DNA of 64,000 nt from Lingula anatina (taxonomy: Eukaryota; Brachiopoda; Lingulata; Lingulida; Lingulidae): positions 1,473,736-1,537,735 of the forward strand of contig NW_019775857.1 in the NCBI RefSeq assembly GCF_001039355.2, written 5' to 3'. Of this stretch, positions 22,701 to 42,631 are shown one piece after another (the first letter of the stretch is position 1; each line of letters opens with the position of its first letter). A model generated the notes under the pieces. It saw only the letters and a program-made list of their open reading frames with translations. It did not search any database and was not told the DNA's origin. The position numbers and the translations under genes are program-made.

Positions 22701-24243
22701 AAGTCCTTTTGTAACTGTCCAAGGCAAACTTAATTCGACTCGCTGAGAAATATTAATTTTCATGTTTAAATGTTAAAATAACAGGAGAATCTTTTACAAC
22801 ACAGTGATGTGCCTAGTACCTTCATTGTGCTTTGGAGGTGGTTCTAAAGCAAGGAATTTTTCAGTGTTCACTGAAATATCTTTTGTCTCTCTTTTGCCGT
22901 CTGCTGACACCTCTGCCTTAAGTTCATTGAGTTCATCTCTTAGCCTGAAAATATTTCACTCATTCATGTAATTTAAATAAATATTAAGTTTGGGTTCATA
23001 ATAGATATCATATGGGAAAAAAAAGAAAGTGCAGGTAAAATTTTCAATTTGAAAATTAAAAATAAACAATTCACATTCAACCTACTGTTTTTGGAGGGCA
23101 ATCCTTTGTCTTTTGACTGTTTTTTCCCGCTTTGTAACCTTCTTTAAAATTCTATCATATTTTCTCATTTTTAAAATGGCTTCCTTAATTTTTGGATCTA
23201 AATCTTCAAGGTCTTCTTTATCTTCTTCATTCTTTGGTGGTGGAGCTTCGATTCTGTATTGTGCCAATTCATCCTTCATTTCTTCCTTAACCTGACTTCT
23301 TATTTCTTCTTTAATCTGCTTAATAATGTCCCTTTCTTCATCACTTGGGATTTCTTCTTCTTGGTAATTGTGCTGTGTTTTACCTAAATCTTGAATGTCA
23401 TATAAATTCATAATGCAAGTTATTTAAAAGAGCAGTGGTGAAAGTTGCGAAAGACCTATGCAAAGCAAAATTTAGTGCCCAGAATACTTGTTACTTATCC
23501 ACTGGTATGTGTCAGTGACTTGTTTGTTAAACAACATTATTTGCTTGTAGTGCTTCTTTGTGTCAATTAATTTTAATCATTATTTGCACATTACAGACAA
23601 GATTCCTGTTTTATTAATATATAACAAAGAACAATCTGAAATAAAAATATAAAAGAATTTACTCAAACCTTTGCATAAAACCATCTTACAAACCTGCTGC
23701 AACAAGCTGTTTTGCATTTTCATTTTCTTGTCTTTTCTGTGGCTCATTTTCATAGTTTAGAGGTTCGCTGTAGTCAGTATAAGAATCTTCATCAGAGTCA
23801 TACTCCTCTACTTCAATGTCATACTCCTTAAGTAAGAAAAAATGAATGGATAAAAGCCCTTATATCAAAGATGAAAAATAACATCATGATATTTTAGTAC
23901 TTTAAATGTTGTGGATCTAATTATTTCAATAAAATAAAACAAATACCTTCTCTTGAAAAAGCCATTGAAAAAAACTTAGGTGTTATTTTATATATTCTTG
24001 AATAAAGCAAAATATCAATCAAATATATTTTACTTTGAAAGTTGGCTGCTCTGGTGGCAGATATTCCAAAGACTGTTGTACATCTGGAGTTCTCCTGGTA
24101 ACTGATGAAGCACTATTCAACGAGACTCTGCTACCTGCTCTCTTCTTAGAACTGGAAGTCCTGGTGATTTCATCCAAGCTCCCGCGTACAATGTCCATTG
24201 TGTTCTCACCAGTGAGGTGAAGGGGTGGCTTCTTTTTAGACAT
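17922..24243 (-). CDS. FSIP1: Fibrous sheath-interacting protein 1 homologue (12 coding exons)
   Basis: Coding exons in transcript order: 24243-24034, 23826-23694, 23383-23086, 22944-22820, 22369-22283, 21631-21486, 21042-20929, 20599-20429, 20095-19940, 19590-19481, 18912-18782, 18406-17922. All phases join, giving 721 residues (human about 580). FSIP1 hallmarks seen: MDIVRGSLDEI near the N-terminus; the coiled-coil DPKIKEAILKMRKYDRIL; NKDFIKRNIE; DDEKERLELLLGDLE; and KETKEHRELTHRLKDIE. The C-terminal exon is Ser-rich and disordered. The vertebrate protein binds AKAP4 in the sperm tail fibrous sheath, so a ciliary or flagellar role is inferred. The intron after exon 10 uses a GC donor. A non-coding 5' exon is likely near 24790-24900, joined to an acceptor at 24289. 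Confidence 0.9.
18612..18727. repeat. Short MITE-like inverted repeat in an FSIP1 intron
   Basis: GGCCTTATTCTCGAA at the left and TTCGAGAATA at the right, with a further internal TTCGAGAATA, bracket about 115 bp in the last FSIP1 intron. Small non-autonomous element or chance repeat; ends approximate. Confidence 0.4.
19700..19780. repeat. Compound (TA)n(GA)n microsatellite
   Basis: About 30 bases of TA followed directly by about 50 bases of GA, in the FSIP1 intron between exons 9 and 10. Confidence 0.95.
20807..20841. repeat. (CA)n microsatellite
   Basis: C-rich lead-in followed by a run of CA units in the FSIP1 intron between exons 7 and 8. Confidence 0.9.
21260..21302. repeat. (GT)n(GC/GT)n microsatellite
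   Basis: A run of GT units passing into GTGC units, in the FSIP1 intron between exons 6 and 7. Confidence 0.9.
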
Positions 24244-25634
24244 GGCAGTTCTATTGTGTTATTCAAGCATCACAGCGTGGTTTGCCTGAAATCATCATCT
24301 ACATGTGTATAATGTGATTGTCATTATTTGAGGCAGATGCAAGTTTCACATTTTTAAATATATTCTGCATATCAAAAAAACTTCACACTAAGCTAAAGAC
24401 AGACTCAAGAGTTTGTCTCATTACTCAGAGCAGTTGCTGGGATGCAAGCCTCACATTGTTTCTAATTTAGAAAAACAAATTTAAATTCAGACTTAGTTAT
24501 GCCTTTAAATTATGGGGTATGTGTGCGGGGGAGGGGAGAGGGGGCGGGGAGAATACTGCAACTGCACCCGGAGTTTATTATATAGATTTATTTTAACCTC
24601 TTTAAAATTCACCGAGAAGTTGTGTGGACACATACTGGGGGTAAGTAAAGATTAATGCTTTGACGATCTAATTAGTTTTCTTATGACAAATAGTTAGTTG
24701 CCTTAGTTTAAGGTATTAAAATTGTAAGTAGCAGAGAAAGAAAAATCAGAGTTTAAATAGCATTTCTGGCGATGAAAACATACTTACAAATTTACACTTG
24801 GGAAAGAAAACTCCAATGATCTTCAACTTTTTCTTTTTTGTTTAGAAGCCATCTTGGAATCTCCAACGAATGAAAAAGGGTACAAACTTGCCATCAGATA
24901 AATATAACAAGAAGACACGCATACAATGTCTAGAATATAATCTTCTTATCGAGTAATATTGTTTGGATAATTTATTTTTAGATATTCCATTTATCTCTGA
25001 CAGTAAGAAAGTTAATTACTGAACTATTTTATTAACTTTTTAATGATAAATACAATTTGTCTTGTCTTGTTTGCAAATTTGTGACCGACGCTAGTTTATT
25101 TATTTTCGAGGACATTTCGGCGGGTGCACATGTCTAGGTACTTACACTTTGTTTATTGTCGATATATCGACCTAAAGACCGCCGGTGAAGAGGTATTTTA
25201 TTTTATTTTATAATAATTAACTAGTTTAATAATATAAACTTCTGCAATGTAATAGAAGTATTATAAGAACCTCATATACACCGCACCGAGCACTGTAACT
25301 GCTTGATCAACTTCCTGACTGCACTGGCTGTCCGTTTAATGCTGTAGTCTCTTCATTAATAAATTAATACTTTATTGATGAACTTTTTTAAAGCGTGCAT
25401 CATAGTTTTATGTATATTTAACCCATTTATAAAAAAAGTCTAGATCAGATTTATTGACATAACAGCATTGTCGTTGTCAGTGATATTAGTTCCACTGCAT
25501 TCAATTTATAACAGTAATATAACGTTAAAGGGTAAATTACAATTCATATTTCAATAAACTTTCCATTTGTAGTTTTCAGTGCAGTAAGGCAAGTGAACCA
25601 CTTTCTTTGCTGTTAACATAATTTTGCAAGAGAG
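24244..25634. promoter_or_regulatory. Divergent FSIP1-RIOX1 intergenic region
   Basis: 1.39 kb separates the start codons of two head-to-head conserved genes. On the minus side, splice signals suggest an FSIP1 5'UTR exon near 24790-24900 (donor GTAAGT). On the plus side, an acceptor TTTTCAG near 25577 suggests that the RIOX1 start codon lies in a second exon, with a possible first exon ending near 25192. The core promoter would then be about 24.9-25.1 kb. No TATA box was singled out. Confidence 0.5.
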
Positions 25635-33384
<7,750 letters not shown>

Positions 33385-34585
33385 AAGAGATAATACAATG
33401 AAGATGAGGATGTTTTACTTAGGCATAGGATTTGACATTGAAGATGGGGATATATAAATGAAAAATATAAATTGAAGATGAGGATATTGATGATTTGACA
33501 GTGAGGATGAGGAAGACATTGGTGATGTGAATTAGAATGTACAATTCAGGATATGCATTGACAGTAAGGATTCTTATCAGGATTTGGAATGATGATGCTT
33601 ATGTTGTTAATATACAATAACAGTGAGGATGATATTGATAATGTGTGGTAAAGGAAATACAATGACACTGCATTGGGACCGAAATATTTGATAGAACTCA
33701 GCAAGTGAAGTAAGACATAAAACTAAGTTTTAATTGCTTTGTTTAGACTGTAGTATTATACAAATTTTAGGGGTTTTATACAAAAGTGATAGATATCATT
33801 TTACACATTAAGTGTATCAGTGAGTGCATGACACAAGCGTTAAAAGCATTGTAAGCAAGTTTATTGTTCTGAAAAAGCAAAATGATCTTTTGTGTGACTT
33901 TTAGACATTTCAAAACTCACTTGTGTTTTCTCTTCATATTCATGTATTTTATGGAGTTATTAAGTTTCAAAATGGGGTTAAAAGCAACTGAAAAAATAGC
34001 CAGCCATGACATTTCATAGTTTTCTCGTTTAAGTTAACTTTTTTAATATCATAAACTTTGTTAAATATTGTTTTTTTAACTTAATGTATGCCAATTTGGC
34101 AGATTTTTTGCTTTTTTCATAAAGTCAAATTATTTTTTCTTTTTCTTGTACAGTGAATCACATACAAATTTGAAACTATGAGGGTTGGAATTTCCAATCA
34201 ATGAAAAAAATATTTACATAAAATACCTTTTAGTTTTGTTTTTAGTAAAGACTGACTGAAAAGAAAAATTCTGCAAGTGAACCTGTAATTGTGCGATTTT
34301 CTTTACATGTATTTAAAATGAAGCTGAGCTTGAGTTATCGTGTAGGCCAGAATGACGCTTTGAAAAACTTAAATTTTTATTTTAGAACATGTCAGGTGGA
34401 CAACAAAATAAAGTAAATCTAAGCAATTAATAACATAAAATGTTGCGAGCATTTTTTAACTATAATTCAGTCAAATGCTAAATTTCACTTTACTCTAGTG
34501 CATAATATTGCCTGTGGAACATAGAGGCAGTGACTTGATAGCCGCTATTCAAACTTTCCATTCTCCACGTATTATAAAATGGTTT
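33385..34585. other. RIOX1 3' UTR with degenerate GATGAGGAT repeats, then spacer
   Basis: Directly after the stop, the sequence repeats GAAGATGAGGAT / AGTGAGGATGAGGA several times up to about 33640. These resemble the codons of the acidic protein tail. An AATAAA lies at 34407-34412. The convergent MCFD2-like pseudogene ends at 34586. Confidence 0.6.
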
Positions 34586-35399
34586 TCAGCCTTCTGAAGG
34601 TGGTCTTCGTCGGGTGAATACATAAGTTAAATACCCATCGTCATCTGCATCGTCCTCTTTTAAAACCGTCTTTAGATTCTGCAAAACACACAAGGAAACC
34701 TTATCATGTTTACAGAATTGTGTTTTGTGAGAGAATCAGCTGAGCTTGCATTAGAAAATTGTTTCGTTGGGGATAACATCATTGTTGACATAGATGGCTG
34801 TCACAGTGACTTAACAATTCGAATAAATATGTTTTTACAATAAGCAGTGGTCATGAAATTACCTGACGTCTCTCGTTAATGCCTTTTCCTTTCTGCCTTT
34901 GGTACATCTCTAAATCCATGACCTCGCGTCAATGCACTGAGAGCATGCCGTAGTATCTCCATGTCGTCAGGTCTTGAGTTTTTATGACTGTAAGACGAAA
35001 ATATTCCCGGTAAAAGTGGCTCTGATTTCATTCTCATACGTCAATACGGACAAATGAATTGTGCTCTGAAATCGTTGAGACGGCGTCATAATAACCATAA
35101 ACTTTTAATTCTGAAGCCTAACCGTAGCAAGTACACACACTGGACAAAAGAAGTGTCACCCCCTAACTCAGAGTAATGAAAGTAGGCAGATCTTGGGTAC
35201 TTATAATGCCTGGTCTACTTATAATGTGACTAATGAGTATAAAACCGCTATACCATGGAATTGTATTGTTGGTCTTGAACATGTACAGCAAATGTTATTC
35301 CTGTCTTCCTCCAGTATGGCAAGATACAGGTAATTATCTAACGGTTATAGGTGCAAGTTATTAACCTGAAGAGGTGGAATATAAGCAATGTCAGAATAT

Positions 35400-36528
35400 C
35401 AATACAATTGAATTGTTCAGTCAGAACCGTGCAGAGGGTCTGGTCTCGGTATAGAAACACTGGATCAAGAGACAAATTGTCTCTGATGGGTCGTCCAAGA
35501 AAAAATACTGGCCGTTAAGACCGACGACTGATTTTGATGTCCAGGTTGTCAAACTTCGACACTGCTTGTCAGTTGACAACACAGTGGAACAATTTCACAC
35601 ATAAGAATGTGTCTGTGAAAATTGCTAGGCGTCGGTTACATGCTCAGAGAGTGTACAGCAGGGTAGCAAGACTGAAACCTCTTATATCGTTACAAAACAG
35701 GCAACGTAAAGTAAACTAGGGTCAACAGGATCTGGAACTGGACAGTTCATGACAATTGGTCCTATATATTTTTTCTGATGAGTGTCGCTTTGGTCTGACC
35801 TCTGATGACAGACGGGTACTTTGCTGGCAAACTGCTGGTAAAGCATTTGAACCACATGCACTGAATTTTCGAACCTGGAGCAGCATATTCATCATGGTGT
35901 GGGNNNNNNNNNNNNNNNNNNNNNNNNNNNNNNNNNNNNNNNNNNNNNNNNNNNNNNNNNNNNNNNNNNNNNNNNNNNNNNNNNNNNNNNNNNNNNNNNN
36001 CTATGCTGGCAAACTGCTGGTAAAGCATTTGAACCACATGCACTGAATTTTCGAACCCGGAGCAGCATATTCATCATGGTGTGGGGCTGCATCAGCATCC
36101 ATGGCTTGGGCGAATTGATAGTGGTTAATGGAAACATGAATCACTAGAAATATATCGATGTTTTGGAGTCAGGCTTGCTACCATCTATTACTAACATGTT
36201 TGGTGAAAGGAATTATCCATCTGTTCACCAGGATGACAATGCTCCTTGTCACAGGCCCAGAGCAGTTGATGATTGGTTTGACCAACAGAACATTCGCAGG
36301 GTGATGTGGCCTGCCCAGAGTCCGGATACAAACATTATAGAAAATGTGTGGAATGATATGTCAAAACTTTTTACAAATGCCCGTCTAACCAGCAGAGAAA
36401 CTCTGTTATATTCAGTGTTTCATGCTTGGGCCAGCATAAGCCCTGAACGCATCAGACAATTAAATGAATCTTTGCTTTGTAGACTGGCACCTATTATTAG
36501 GTCAAGTGGCTATGCCACTAAGTACTAA
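35400..36528 (+). pseudogene. Tc1-like transposase, frameshifted and gap-interrupted
   Basis: Recognisable blocks, in shifting frames: helix-turn-helix VQRVWSRYRNTGS followed by GRPRKN (about 35420-35510); a pre-catalytic segment; the first catalytic block FSDECRFGL (about 35772); the second block VHQDDNAPCHRP (about 36220); and WPAQSPDTNIIENVWNDM (about 36307) with the final acidic residue. Stops and frame changes occur around 35450, 35515 and 35700-35760. A 97-base N gap with a repeated flank interrupts the middle. The 3' half (36163-36528) is a clean open frame. Confidence 0.85.
35819..36085. other. Assembly gap with duplicated flanks
   Basis: N bases run from 35904 to 36000. The 85 bases before the gap (35819-35903) reappear after it (36001-36085) with two differences. 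The gap therefore joins two contig ends that overlap rather than a real stretch of missing sequence. Confidence 0.9.
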
Positions 36529-37739
36529 TTTTGGACTTGAAACTACATATTTTGGTAGAATGTATATTTTGTTCTCATTTTGTGATTTTTTGTGAAATTT
36601 GATGTTAATAAAATGATACCAGGAGCATATCATTCCACAGTCATTTATCTCCCCCATAGTATTGGCTCAGTAGGGGTGACACTTCTTTTGTCCAGTGTGT
36701 GTAGTTGTAGCATGTTTATTGTGTAGCTAACTGACATGTACCCGATGCTACAATATTGTCATTTTAATCAAGGATGAGAATAAATACTTGCTAGAAAAAA
36801 TGATGTTCCATTTCTTCTTCTGCCATATTGCTAGTATCGGTGTCTACTTTACCCTTATAATGCTCCTTAATGTGGCTGGGAATACGTAAAGTAAACTGGA
36901 TTTTATCAATATAATTTATTACGATGAATTCACATAAGAAAAACGCATTTAGATAGGAGAAATTATAATAAAAACATCCTAGAAAAAATAGCATCATAGT
37001 GAAGCCAGCTTTCAAAATAATAAAACGGAACATAGAGTTGTGATTATTATCATTTTCGGCAATTAAAAATATAATCTTAGCGAATCTACACGCAGAATAT
37101 TTACTTTCTCCGTGAAAAGAGTTGAATGCATGTCATTACCTATGTTTGAATTCATTATTAATAATTTTTTTCCCGCGTATTTTTGTATTTGAACGAATGG
37201 TGAAAAAAGCAATGGACAGAAACTACTCCTTCCCCCAGTTAACACGTCATGTATATTGTATTAAACAGCTGTTTGGAGCTGACGCTTATACAGACTTGAC
37301 ATTTAATATGGAATATTTTTTTCAAATCATAATTCATCAGTTTTTTTCCTATTTTGCTGACTGATAAATGAAAATAAGGATTAAAATCGTGTTTTAATAA
37401 CTTTTGATAATCTATCCGATGTCATTGTGACATCAGTTAATTAATTCAATTCGCCAGTGAAGCATACAAAAATACATTGCCTATTTTAAGTCATACAACA
37501 ACCATTGAAAGCGATATTTTGGGTCTCCATATTTTCCTAATTATTGTCTTTAAAAGAGTTACATGGCCCATAAAGGCCCCCCATGTCAGTGTGTAGTCAC
37601 AGCAACAGTCGCTGTTACGCATGACCTCATCTTGCTGCTACCAGAGGTTTCAAGCCGCAAGGTATTCCTTATGATAGGTTTTTAGAGTTTAATCCGAAAT
37701 AAAATTCCAGGCAACGATTAAAACTCGTTAAATTTGGCT

Positions 37740-38330
37740 CAGTTTTGTTGTAGGACATGCAGGCCGTTGATTCGGCGAATAATGACCCACCGACATATCG
37801 TTTATGTGGTTCAATTATGGCGATTTTGATGACCAAGGTAGCTACTCATTCCCTTGGTTCTGTAAGTTATCTGCTATTAAAAGTGCTCTGTGTGAACCGG
37901 CAATATCATCGTGCAACCTAAAATTGTTCCTAAGGTGCCCCCTATCAAATGATAGTCAAGTGGTTCCAAGATTATTTCTTTATTTAATCTGGTTCAGGTT
38001 TTCATCGATGACTACCATTGGTGTTTTGGCACCAATGTGGTATCCAATCCAAATACTGACACTGTCAATGACCCTAGTCACTTAAGAAGTGGCTCACGCT
38101 TCGTCGTAGGCCTCTTCAGGATGTCTGTAAACTCTGTTTTGACCAGTTTAGCGGTACAGGTGAAGTCTGACCCCAATAAAGAAAGCAACGCGGTTTCAGT
38201 GTTCTACCCAAAAACGGTCATGGTCCCCAATTCATTAGAGAAACAGACTACACTGCTTTGCTGTTTACGGTGGCTTCCTCAGAGGTCATCTGGTATCTTA
38301 ACCTGCTGAAACCAGTTTGTTGTTCGGTAA
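37740..38330 (-). pseudogene. Old Tc1/mariner transposase remnant
   Basis: On the minus strand, blocks typical of Tc1-like transposases appear in order with stops: RVYRHPEEAYDEA (about 38120), SIWIGYHIGAKTPMVVIDEN (about 38030), HDDIAGSHRA...LQNQGNE (about 37890) and LPWSSKSP-LNHIN (about 37830). The second resembles the family pattern VMVWGGI...TPLVVIDGNL and the last LPWPSRSPDLNPIE. No terminal repeats found. It is a different, older family from the element at 35134-36701 and lies in the first intron of MCFD2-like copy A. Confidence 0.75.
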
Positions 38331-39011
38331 GATCTTTGAAAAACGCGTTTTGGTGACAATTTGCCCCTCATTCAAAACGGACTTGGTGATTTTGGTTTAA
38401 TTGCAGCAGCATATCCTGAAAGACAGTGAGTCCTGTGCCCTGGTGGTAAGACGTCGATGCATTGGGCGTGGTCTCTGTGTAGGTACATCAGTCTGGGCAT
38501 TACTCTATAAAACTGTGTAGTCCATTCTGTTTGGCACAAAAATCTGTCTGGCAAGGTCTGTGCTTTTCGCGCCATTCTGGCACAGATTAACAATTTTGTA
38601 AAACACTGCTTAACTCATTTTACGCACATTAAAACTGACCGCTTGCATGCAAAATTTCAAATTCTTTTATGCAGTAGTTGCCGACATATGGATACTTTTT
38701 TGACAGAACCATGCTTCGCCAAAGCCAAGCTTTGACCAGCCCAAAGGAGCACTGCCCAATTAAATCACTGCATATTACACTTGTAAGGCAACAGTGCAAC
38801 AGACTTGTTAGTCAGTTAAAGTGCAACGGCACATCTGACTTCACACTTCTCAATTTTTTGAAAAAAGAACGCATTTTTACCTAGGTATACCTTTAAAACT
38901 GAAATATTCCATATTAAATGTCAAGTCTGTATTATTCAAGTGAACACGTTGCTTCATTTTAGCCTGCAGAAATCGTGTGCGTCTTTCTTTTGATGGCACG
39001 ACATCAAAGCT

Positions 39012-39046
39012 TTAGGCNATAGACATTGCATGTGAACGAAGCCTTA
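39012..39046. mobile_element. Collapsed copy of the PIF/Harbinger-like MITE
   Basis: TTA-GGC, a single N at 39018, then ATAGACATTGCATGTGAACG and AAGCC-TTA. The sequence right of the N equals the right end of the 259 bp element at 12177-12435, and the left GGC equals its left end, both with TTA flanks. Most of the palindrome is missing and replaced by one N. Confidence 0.75.
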
Positions 39047-40053
39047 TTTTTTACGCGGCAATATCGACGTTGCAGTTGTCTGAACCGAAGTATAATACGT
39101 TAGTTACTTTAATCACCCTCTTATGTTGTACAATTCAACTTATAGTTGCAAGAACAAATAATTATTATCATTATTTAAATGATCATTACTATCATTAGTA
39201 TTTTGATCAGGAAAGATCTGACAGACATGAATTATGTAAAAACAAGCTACGGAATGAATGATCCAATAATATTTTGTGAAATAATAAGGACTTTTCAAAT
39301 ATTCTTTGCCTTAATTAGTAACATGTTTGATGCATTTGAAATAAATTTAGTATTACTCATAAAACAGCACCTTTATGTTATTGGAAAATTGTGTTAATCA
39401 CGTACTCTTTATCACGAATATATTCTGGATCTTCAGCATTTGTTGGGTGTTTGTGGTCTATATTTGGTCCATGGGCTCTATGACTGTTACACAGGACCAG
39501 AAGCATGGCGAAAATTGCCGCGGTCACAGCTAAACTTTTGTCGATCATTTCTGTATACGTACCAAGATCTCGAGTATGAGGAAAAAAGAATAAAACGGGG
39601 TTGTAGCTTTAGTTTTATGGTGATAAATGAAATTCAACTTTAACACGATACTATATTGTTAAGAAAGTCTTACGTGGTAGGTTCATTGGTTTTACTTGCG
39701 ACATTTTGCAAGTAAATATAAAGATTCTAGAGACGTAAAAATCCATTTCTCGAATTTTGAAGATTCAGCACTCAATCTATACACTTCAGATGTTTTAATC
39801 GATCCCCTCCATTTAAAAAGTATAAAAACAAACTATTGTCTATTTGTCATGGACGCATGTGGTTTTTATATCAGGATCCAGTCGGGTATTGGAATATGGT
39901 CAAAATCCGTTACAAATAAATATAAATTTCTAAATAAGTAAGCCATTTGTCTTGTAGCTTTTTACATGCTAAATGTTTTTTATCCTTACACAAATGATCA
40001 TTCTTTATCATACTGAATGTGCAGTAAGCTATCGAAGAATATTGTTACGTACC

Positions 40054-40200
40054 TTTCGACTATACAATGCACACCTGTGCGTTGATCTGTTAGAACTGTG
40101 TAATTACAACTTAATACACAGGGCGTGAAAACTGAAGCCGGTCATAAAAAGCAGCGTCTAATCAAGAAGGACCGATCTGCTGGTTAGGTGACGTGTCATC
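40054..40200. promoter_or_regulatory. Upstream block of MCFD2-like copy A (5'UTR exon and promoter)
   Basis: On the minus strand a likely 5'UTR exon ends in a GTACGT donor at 40053. The block shares GATCTGCTGG-TAGG and GTGTCATCAAAGAG (about 40167-40206) with the upstream region of copy B (about 43110-43144), so promoter sequence was duplicated with the gene. Confidence 0.5.
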
Positions 40201-40678
40201 AAAGAGGCTTTTCTTTACTACTTTGGTGCAAAAATATCAAAACAAAGCATAATACTAATATGACGTAAAAACCGAATGGCATTCCAACGAATTCATATCT
40301 CAAAAATACTATTTTAACAATCGTTTCTAACCTATTTCTTTTCCAAGCACAGCATTTTCTAGACTTAACTTGTAAATGCATAATTGTTGTCAAACGAGGA
40401 TGGTCATTTTTTTCTTAAAACAATTTCCAAATTGTATTAAATACTCTTGGAATTGATATGTAGACTGGCGAATTTCACTCGTAACTGTTTACATAGCGCA
40501 ATTTTCTCACCCGTTTTGGATAGGGTATGCCTTGGTGATTTTTTGCTATAACGCACATTGGACGTTTCTCACAGACAAAATGTTGAATTTAAGAAGATGT
40601 ACAATGTATCACAATATGATTTTTTTCTGTTCTCATCCATATTTATTCATTAGAAATAAATGCTCAATACAATGATCT

Positions 40679-42631
40679 TCAACTTTTATCTGGTGGTGGT
40701 GGTCTACGTCGAGCGGATACATATTCAGGGTAAGTTAAATATCCATCGTTATCTACATCGTCTGCTTCTAAAACTTGATCTATAGATTCTGCAGATTAAG
40801 AAAAAAACAATATCATTATTCTTGAAATAAGGTGCAAGAAACAGTCAGCAGATCTTGTAAGTAAACGTTTGTTTTGTATATTGTCGATTTAGATGGTTTT
40901 TGGAGTGCTATTTTTATATTTGAATTCCGCGTGTTTAAACATTAAAGATTGGACATGATATTACCTGCAGTCTCTTGGATCTTTTTTTCCACTTCTTTCT
41001 TTGTCATTTGCTTAAATTGAAATGACATCAGCTCCAAAAGAGATGCAAGAATTTCCAGACCGTCAAGTTTCAAGTTCTTATCGGTATCGTGTTGACTATA
41101 AGAAAATAATACTTCTGGCTAATGTTAACGTGACTTTGAGTGTTTTTCAACTCGTTAAAACAGACACAGATCGATCGTATTCTAAGGTAATATGAACGAT
41201 GGTATGATAATCTGACAAGCTGCGGTCTTGAATGGCAAATTAAGTTGTTGTTACTGTTTTTACTGTTTTGATCTGTATATATGTTTTATTTTTATTTTTG
41301 ATAGTCTTAACACAATCCTTTATATTTTTTACTTATTTAATGGATGTTTAATTAAGAACGTGTACTTATACTAACCTCATTAGGGCCATGGGGAAGACAA
41401 ACTGTATATTGAAATGTTTTTAATCTCAACAAACAAACGTGTATATACACTCAAGAGACTTCCGTGACCACATGATGCTGAAAGACTCTTTATCAAGGAT
41501 GAAAATAGATACTCACTAGAAAAAATGAAATTCCATTTCTTCCTCTGTCATGTTGTTGGTGTCAATGTCCACCACGCCCTCGTAGTGTTCCTTTATGTGT
41601 CTGGAAACAAAGGGAAATTTCACGAAATTTATATGAAATTTCATCGTTTTTCAAAGAAAAAAGACAGAGTTTGTTTTAAATGGTCAAAATGAATCAAAAT
41701 AGACATCAGAAAGGGAGATATAACCAAGATGAAACCAACTGTTCATATAAAATTACGGAAAACAGCGCTGTCTCCAGAACATTTTTGAAAATGGTTTATC
41801 TATATTTTTATTGTTAATTAACTCTCTGGATGTGGATTCTATGTGTCATTATGCCTTTATGCCTGAAAATAGTTCAGGGATATATCTACTGTTTATATTT
41901 TTCAATTTATTGATTTATTATTTACTTATTGCAAATTATTAATTTTCTATAGACGTAATTACCTACCTACTTATACATACATGTATTTTCGTGTACATAA
42001 GCATTCATTTATTTTTATATTCATTTATACATTTTTGGTTTATTTATTTATTCATGTACTTGAATAAATAATTTTAAAGACGACAATAAACATCAACTGG
42101 CGCCCTGATGTTAGCCCAATATAGTATACTACAATGAGCTTTTGTATTTGAAATAAATTAGAAAAAAATTTCCATCATTTACGTAGCACGCCACCAGTAG
42201 ATGTGCGCATTATTTTTTTTATGCTACGATATTGCTGTTTTACTAGGCATTGGGGATGTGTCACAGTCATCTGAGAATAATTATTATCAGAACTCTCCTG
42301 GTCCATTTGAATAACACCAAAACTAGCTTTGGTCCCGATATCAAAAGCTGCAATAATAGTTTATCTAGGAATGATTGTTTTCCGAGTAACCTTATTGTTC
42401 TCGCTACAAACCCACGCAATATAACTCATAGTGAAACAGTGTAAGCATAAGGTGGAAAATTAACATGGAAATCACGTACTCTACATCACGCCTATATTCA
42501 GGATCTCTCCATTCTTCAGCATTTGTTGCGTGTTTATGGTCTACATTTGGTCCATGGCCCTCATGACTGTTACACAGGGCCAGAAACAAGGCGAAAACTG
42601 CCGCGGTCACAGCTAATTTTTTAACTTTCAT
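40679..42631 (-). CDS. MCFD2-like EF-hand protein, copy B
   Basis: Exons: 42631-42480, 41600-41517, 41095-40965, 40788-40679; phases join to 158 residues (human MCFD2 146). An N-terminal signal peptide (MKVKKLAVTAAVFALFLALC) leads into a short His-containing linker. The MCFD2 motif follows (EHIKEHYEGV...TEEEMEFHFF). Then come two EF-hand loops, DTDKNLKLDGLE and DVDNDGYLTYPE, both with canonical ligand residues, and a Pro-rich tail. MCFD2 in vertebrates pairs with the lectin LMAN1 as an ER-to-Golgi cargo receptor, so a secretory-pathway role is inferred. Minus-strand AATAAA at 40642-40647 lies about 32 bases after the stop. A 5'UTR exon ends at 42972 (GTAGGT donor). No ER-retrieval signal is visible. 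Confidence 0.88.

Larger units (their letters stand above)
35132..36703 (+). mobile_element. Tc1/mariner element with perfect terminal inverted repeats
   Basis: The element 35134-36701 has perfect 29 bp terminal inverted repeats starting CACACACTGGACAAAAGAAG. TA flanks both sides (35132-35133, 36702-36703), the standard Tc1/mariner target duplication. It lies in the intron between exons 2 and 3 of MCFD2-like copy A. After removing the N gap and the duplicated flank, the length is about 1.39 kb, normal for Tc1-like elements. Intact ends suggest fairly recent insertion even though the transposase is broken. Confidence 0.9.
34586..39548 (-). pseudogene. MCFD2-like copy A, degraded
   Basis: Exon remnants in transcript order: 39548-39406 (signal peptide exon, MIDKSLAVTAAIFAML), 36875-36792 (HIKEHYKGKV...EEEMEHHFF), 34987-34863, 34678-34586. 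It is syntenic in structure with copies B and C; exon 2 is exactly 84 bases in all three. Damage relative to B: four codons lost from exon 3, removing the D-x-D start of EF-hand loop 1; an in-frame TAA at 34878-34876; a net 2-base loss early in exon 4; and loss of the glutamate at position 12 of loop 2 (DADDDGYLTY then VF). The exon 2 donor is GCAAGT. Two Tc1/mariner elements sit in its introns. A 5'UTR exon ending at 40053 is still visible. Most likely a dying duplicate; rare splicing around the lesions is not excluded. Confidence 0.8.
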
